From NCBI GenBank assembly GCA_022601315.1, contig JAHZIU010000311.1, positions 1-7,526 on the forward strand: DNA of 7,526 nucleotides, read 5' to 3'. Under the pieces are notes generated by a model that was given only the letters and a program-made list of their open reading frames with translations, did no database searches and was not told the origin of the DNA. This DNA comes from Betaproteobacteria bacterium. GTDB lineage: Bacteria; Pseudomonadota; Gammaproteobacteria; Burkholderiales; Nitrosomonadaceae. Of the stretch, positions 5,844 through 7,526 are shown piece by piece. Both the position numbers and the translations under genes were made by a program. Within the stretch, counting starts at the first letter, position 1, and every line of letters starts with the position of its first letter.

Positions 5844-7526
5844 TTGCGGGTTTCAACTTGCATTAAAGCGCCCGATTCGGCAATTGTAACTTTCTTAATT
5901 TTTCTTCTTGGTCGTTTGACCTGCCCAAGCTCTTCTTTTTCTGATTTCACTTTTTCCGGCGGTGTTTCGATCATAATCAACCCACTTTTTGTCAGGTCCG
6001 GTGCCGGTGCTGGGGCCGTTGGAATAGGTTCAGAAATAACTGGACGCTCAGGTTGCTCAGTTGGTTTCTGCGCAGGCTTTGCTTGTAACTGCAACTCATC
6101 CGAATGTGTAACTACATCTGATGATTGCTGATTAGGCGCTTTTTCAACCTTGATAGAAACTGATTCATCATTTTTTCCATTGATTATGGCTTCTTGCGAT
6201 GGATTAATCTCCTGAGATGTTTGTTGTTCAGAAGACGCATCCTGCTGTAACTTGCCCATAGTCTCTTCACGTGAAGAATTGTCACGCTGTCTGGCATTAC
6301 GACGTCTACGCGGACGCTTACGTTCATCAGCTTTAGGTTCACCTGATGGTTTTTCTGTTTCAGTTGCAACCAAGGGTTTTTCTAATGATTGCCCACTTTG
6401 TGAAGATGGCTTGTGCTCAGTTGTTAGTGCAGAGTGGTCTGCATGAACGTCTTCACTCGCATTAGTGGATTCTGTATAAACTTTATTTTCCTTATGCAGT
6501 TTGTTCGCATCTTTGCTGCGCTCATTCCTGTTCCGTCCACGTCGCCCTCGACTACGCCCGCGTTCTTGCGGTTGTTTTTCTTTTTCCTTTTCTGGCGTTG
6601 CCTCAATCTGAGTAGTTGTCTCTTCCGAGTCAGTGGGTTTAAACCAACTAAAGAATTTGTCTAATAGAGAGCTATCACGTTCTCGAGTTTTTTCTTCCCG
6701 TATAGGCGCAGGTTGGGTCGGTGTTATACCTTGTACAGCAGCTTTTAGACGTGTTGGTTTTATTTGTTTCTCTACCGTCGTTAATAAAGTTTCCTCCGCG
6801 ATTTTTTCAACCATCTGATAGCTTGGTAAAATTTCATCTGGTTTGGTTTCATCATGGCGCAAACGGGAAATATTGTACGTTGGGGTTTCCATGTGAATAT
6901 TTGGCACCAAAATCACATTGACTTTTAACCTCGCCTCAATATCATGGATTTCCGCACGTTTTTCATTAAGCAAGTAAGTCGCCACATCAACCGGCAGTTG
7001 GACATGTAATGCGCCGGTATTGTCTTTCATGGCTTCTTCTTGAATAATCCGCAGTATATGCAAGGCAGAAGAGTCGGTACCACGAATATGACCAGTACCA
7101 TGACAACGGTTGCAGGCGATATAGTTACTTTCACCGAGTGAGGGACGCAGGCGCTGACGGGATAACTCAAGCAAACCAAATCTGGAAATTTTTCCGACCT
7201 GTATGCGTGCACGGTCCTGCCTAAGTGCTTCGTGTAAACGCGCTTCAACTTCACGTTGATTACGTTGTACATCCATGTCGATAAAATCAATAACAATGAG
7301 GCCTCCTAAATCACGGAGTCTCAATTGGCGAGCAATTTCATCAGCCGCCTCCAGATTGGTGCTAAGTGCAGTATGTTCAATATCAGCACCACGAATGGCA
7401 CGTGCTGAATTTACATCAACAGATACCAAAGCTTCCGTATGATCAATAACAATCGCACCGCCTGAAGGTAATGTGACCTGACGGGAATATGCGGTTTCAA
7501 TTTGATGTTCTATTTGAAAGCGTGAA
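5840..7526 (-). CDS. rne: Ribonuclease E, C-terminal part (5' end outside window)
   Basis: This endonuclease starts mRNA decay and matures rRNA and tRNA. The frame is open to the right edge: 561 codons are visible, beginning [12 protein letters not shown], which aligns near E. coli residue 267, so the whole protein should be about 830 residues against 1061 in E. coli. The catalytic part keeps both metal-binding aspartates, in VDVNSAR (visible residue 37, E. coli D303) and IDFIDM (residue 80, D346), and the zinc-link CNRC (residues 138 and 141, E. coli C404 and C407). The small domain ends near NISRLRHDE. The tail of about 325 residues is low-complexity and probably disordered. It contains [11 protein letters not shown] (possible membrane or partner helix), two Arg-rich RNA-binding stretches ([15 protein letters not shown] and [13 protein letters not shown]), then SGLIMIET and a terminal [12 protein letters not shown] at 7427-7429 is an internal leucine, not a start. 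RNase G is excluded by the long tail. The gene is convergent with polA. Confidence 0.97.
   Translation of the reverse strand, partial: SRFQIEHQIETAYSRQVTLPSGGAIVIDHTEALVSVDVNSARAIRGADIEHTALSTNLEAADEIARQLRLRDLGGLIVIDFIDMDVQRNQREVEARLHEALRQDRARIQVGKISRFGLLELSRQRLRPSLGESNYIACNRCHGTGHIRGTDSSALHILRIIQEEAMKDNTGALHVQLPVDVATYLLNEKRAEIHDIEARLKVNVILVPNIHMETPTYNISRLRHDETKPDEILPSYQMVEKIAEETLLTTVEKQIKPTRLKAAVQGITPTQPAPIREEKTRERDSSLLDKFFSWFKPTDSEETTTQIEATPEKEKEKQPQERGRSRGRRGRNRNERSKDANKLHKENKVYTESTNASEDVHADHSALTTEHKPSSQSGQSLEKPLVATETEKPSGEPKADERKRPRRRRNARQRDNSSREETMGKLQQDASSEQQTSQEINPSQEAIINGKNDESVSIKVEKAPNQQSSDVVTHSDELQLQAKPAQKPTEQPERPVISEPIPTAPAPAPDLTKSGLIMIETPPEKVKSEKEELGQVKRPRRKIKKVTIAESGALMQVETRK

Noticed and set aside
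6252..6664. Several overlapping open frames opposite and beside the RNase E tail
   Set aside because: The low-complexity, Arg-rich coding sequence of rne leaves other frames open by chance; none has a family-like sequence or start signal.
7427..7429. TTG as a start of a shorter RNase E-like protein
   Set aside because: The frame continues upstream with strongly conserved RNase E residues (SGGAIVID and others) to the window edge, so this codon is an internal leucine.
1..7526. New mobile element, CRISPR array, defence system or RNA gene
   Set aside because: Nearly all of the window is accounted for by five genes with housekeeping or conserved families; no repeat array, transposase, integrase, toxin pair or tRNA-like fold was seen on either strand.

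Overview
This window looks like ordinary chromosomal housekeeping DNA from a betaproteobacterium, most likely Nitrosomonas or a close relative in the Nitrosomonadaceae. That placement rests on the gene set: a BPSS1780-type membrane protein, the kinase-fold type of ThrB, a DUF2782 protein beside polA, and a betaproteobacterial-style RNase E tail. It also rests on the moderately AT-rich base composition, judged by eye. The genus is an inference from protein style, not from a database match.

Layout from left to right: (1) a perfect 17-bp inverted repeat that looks like a terminator; (2) three minus-strand genes spaced 77-86 bp apart, transcribed in the order DUF2782 protein, thrB (homoserine kinase), BPSS1780-type membrane protein with a C-terminal zinc-ribbon-like domain; (3) a 351-bp divergent intergenic region; (4) plus-strand polA, complete, encoding DNA polymerase I with all three domains; (5) a 169-bp convergent intergenic region holding a polA terminator and two hairpins at the rne end; (6) the 3' two thirds of rne (RNase E) on the minus strand, running off the right edge.

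The genes do not form one pathway. polA serves DNA repair and Okazaki fragment processing, rne serves RNA processing and decay, and thrB makes O-phosphohomoserine for threonine. The other two genes encode a small exported protein and an integral membrane protein, both of unknown function. The three minus-strand genes may share transcripts, but each gap is large enough for its own promoter.

I see no CRISPR array, transposase, prophage gene, tRNA, rRNA or defence system. The points most worth a second look are the zinc-ribbon domain fused to the BPSS1780-type protein, the nested palindromes between polA and rne, and the paired short motifs in the disordered tail of RNase E.
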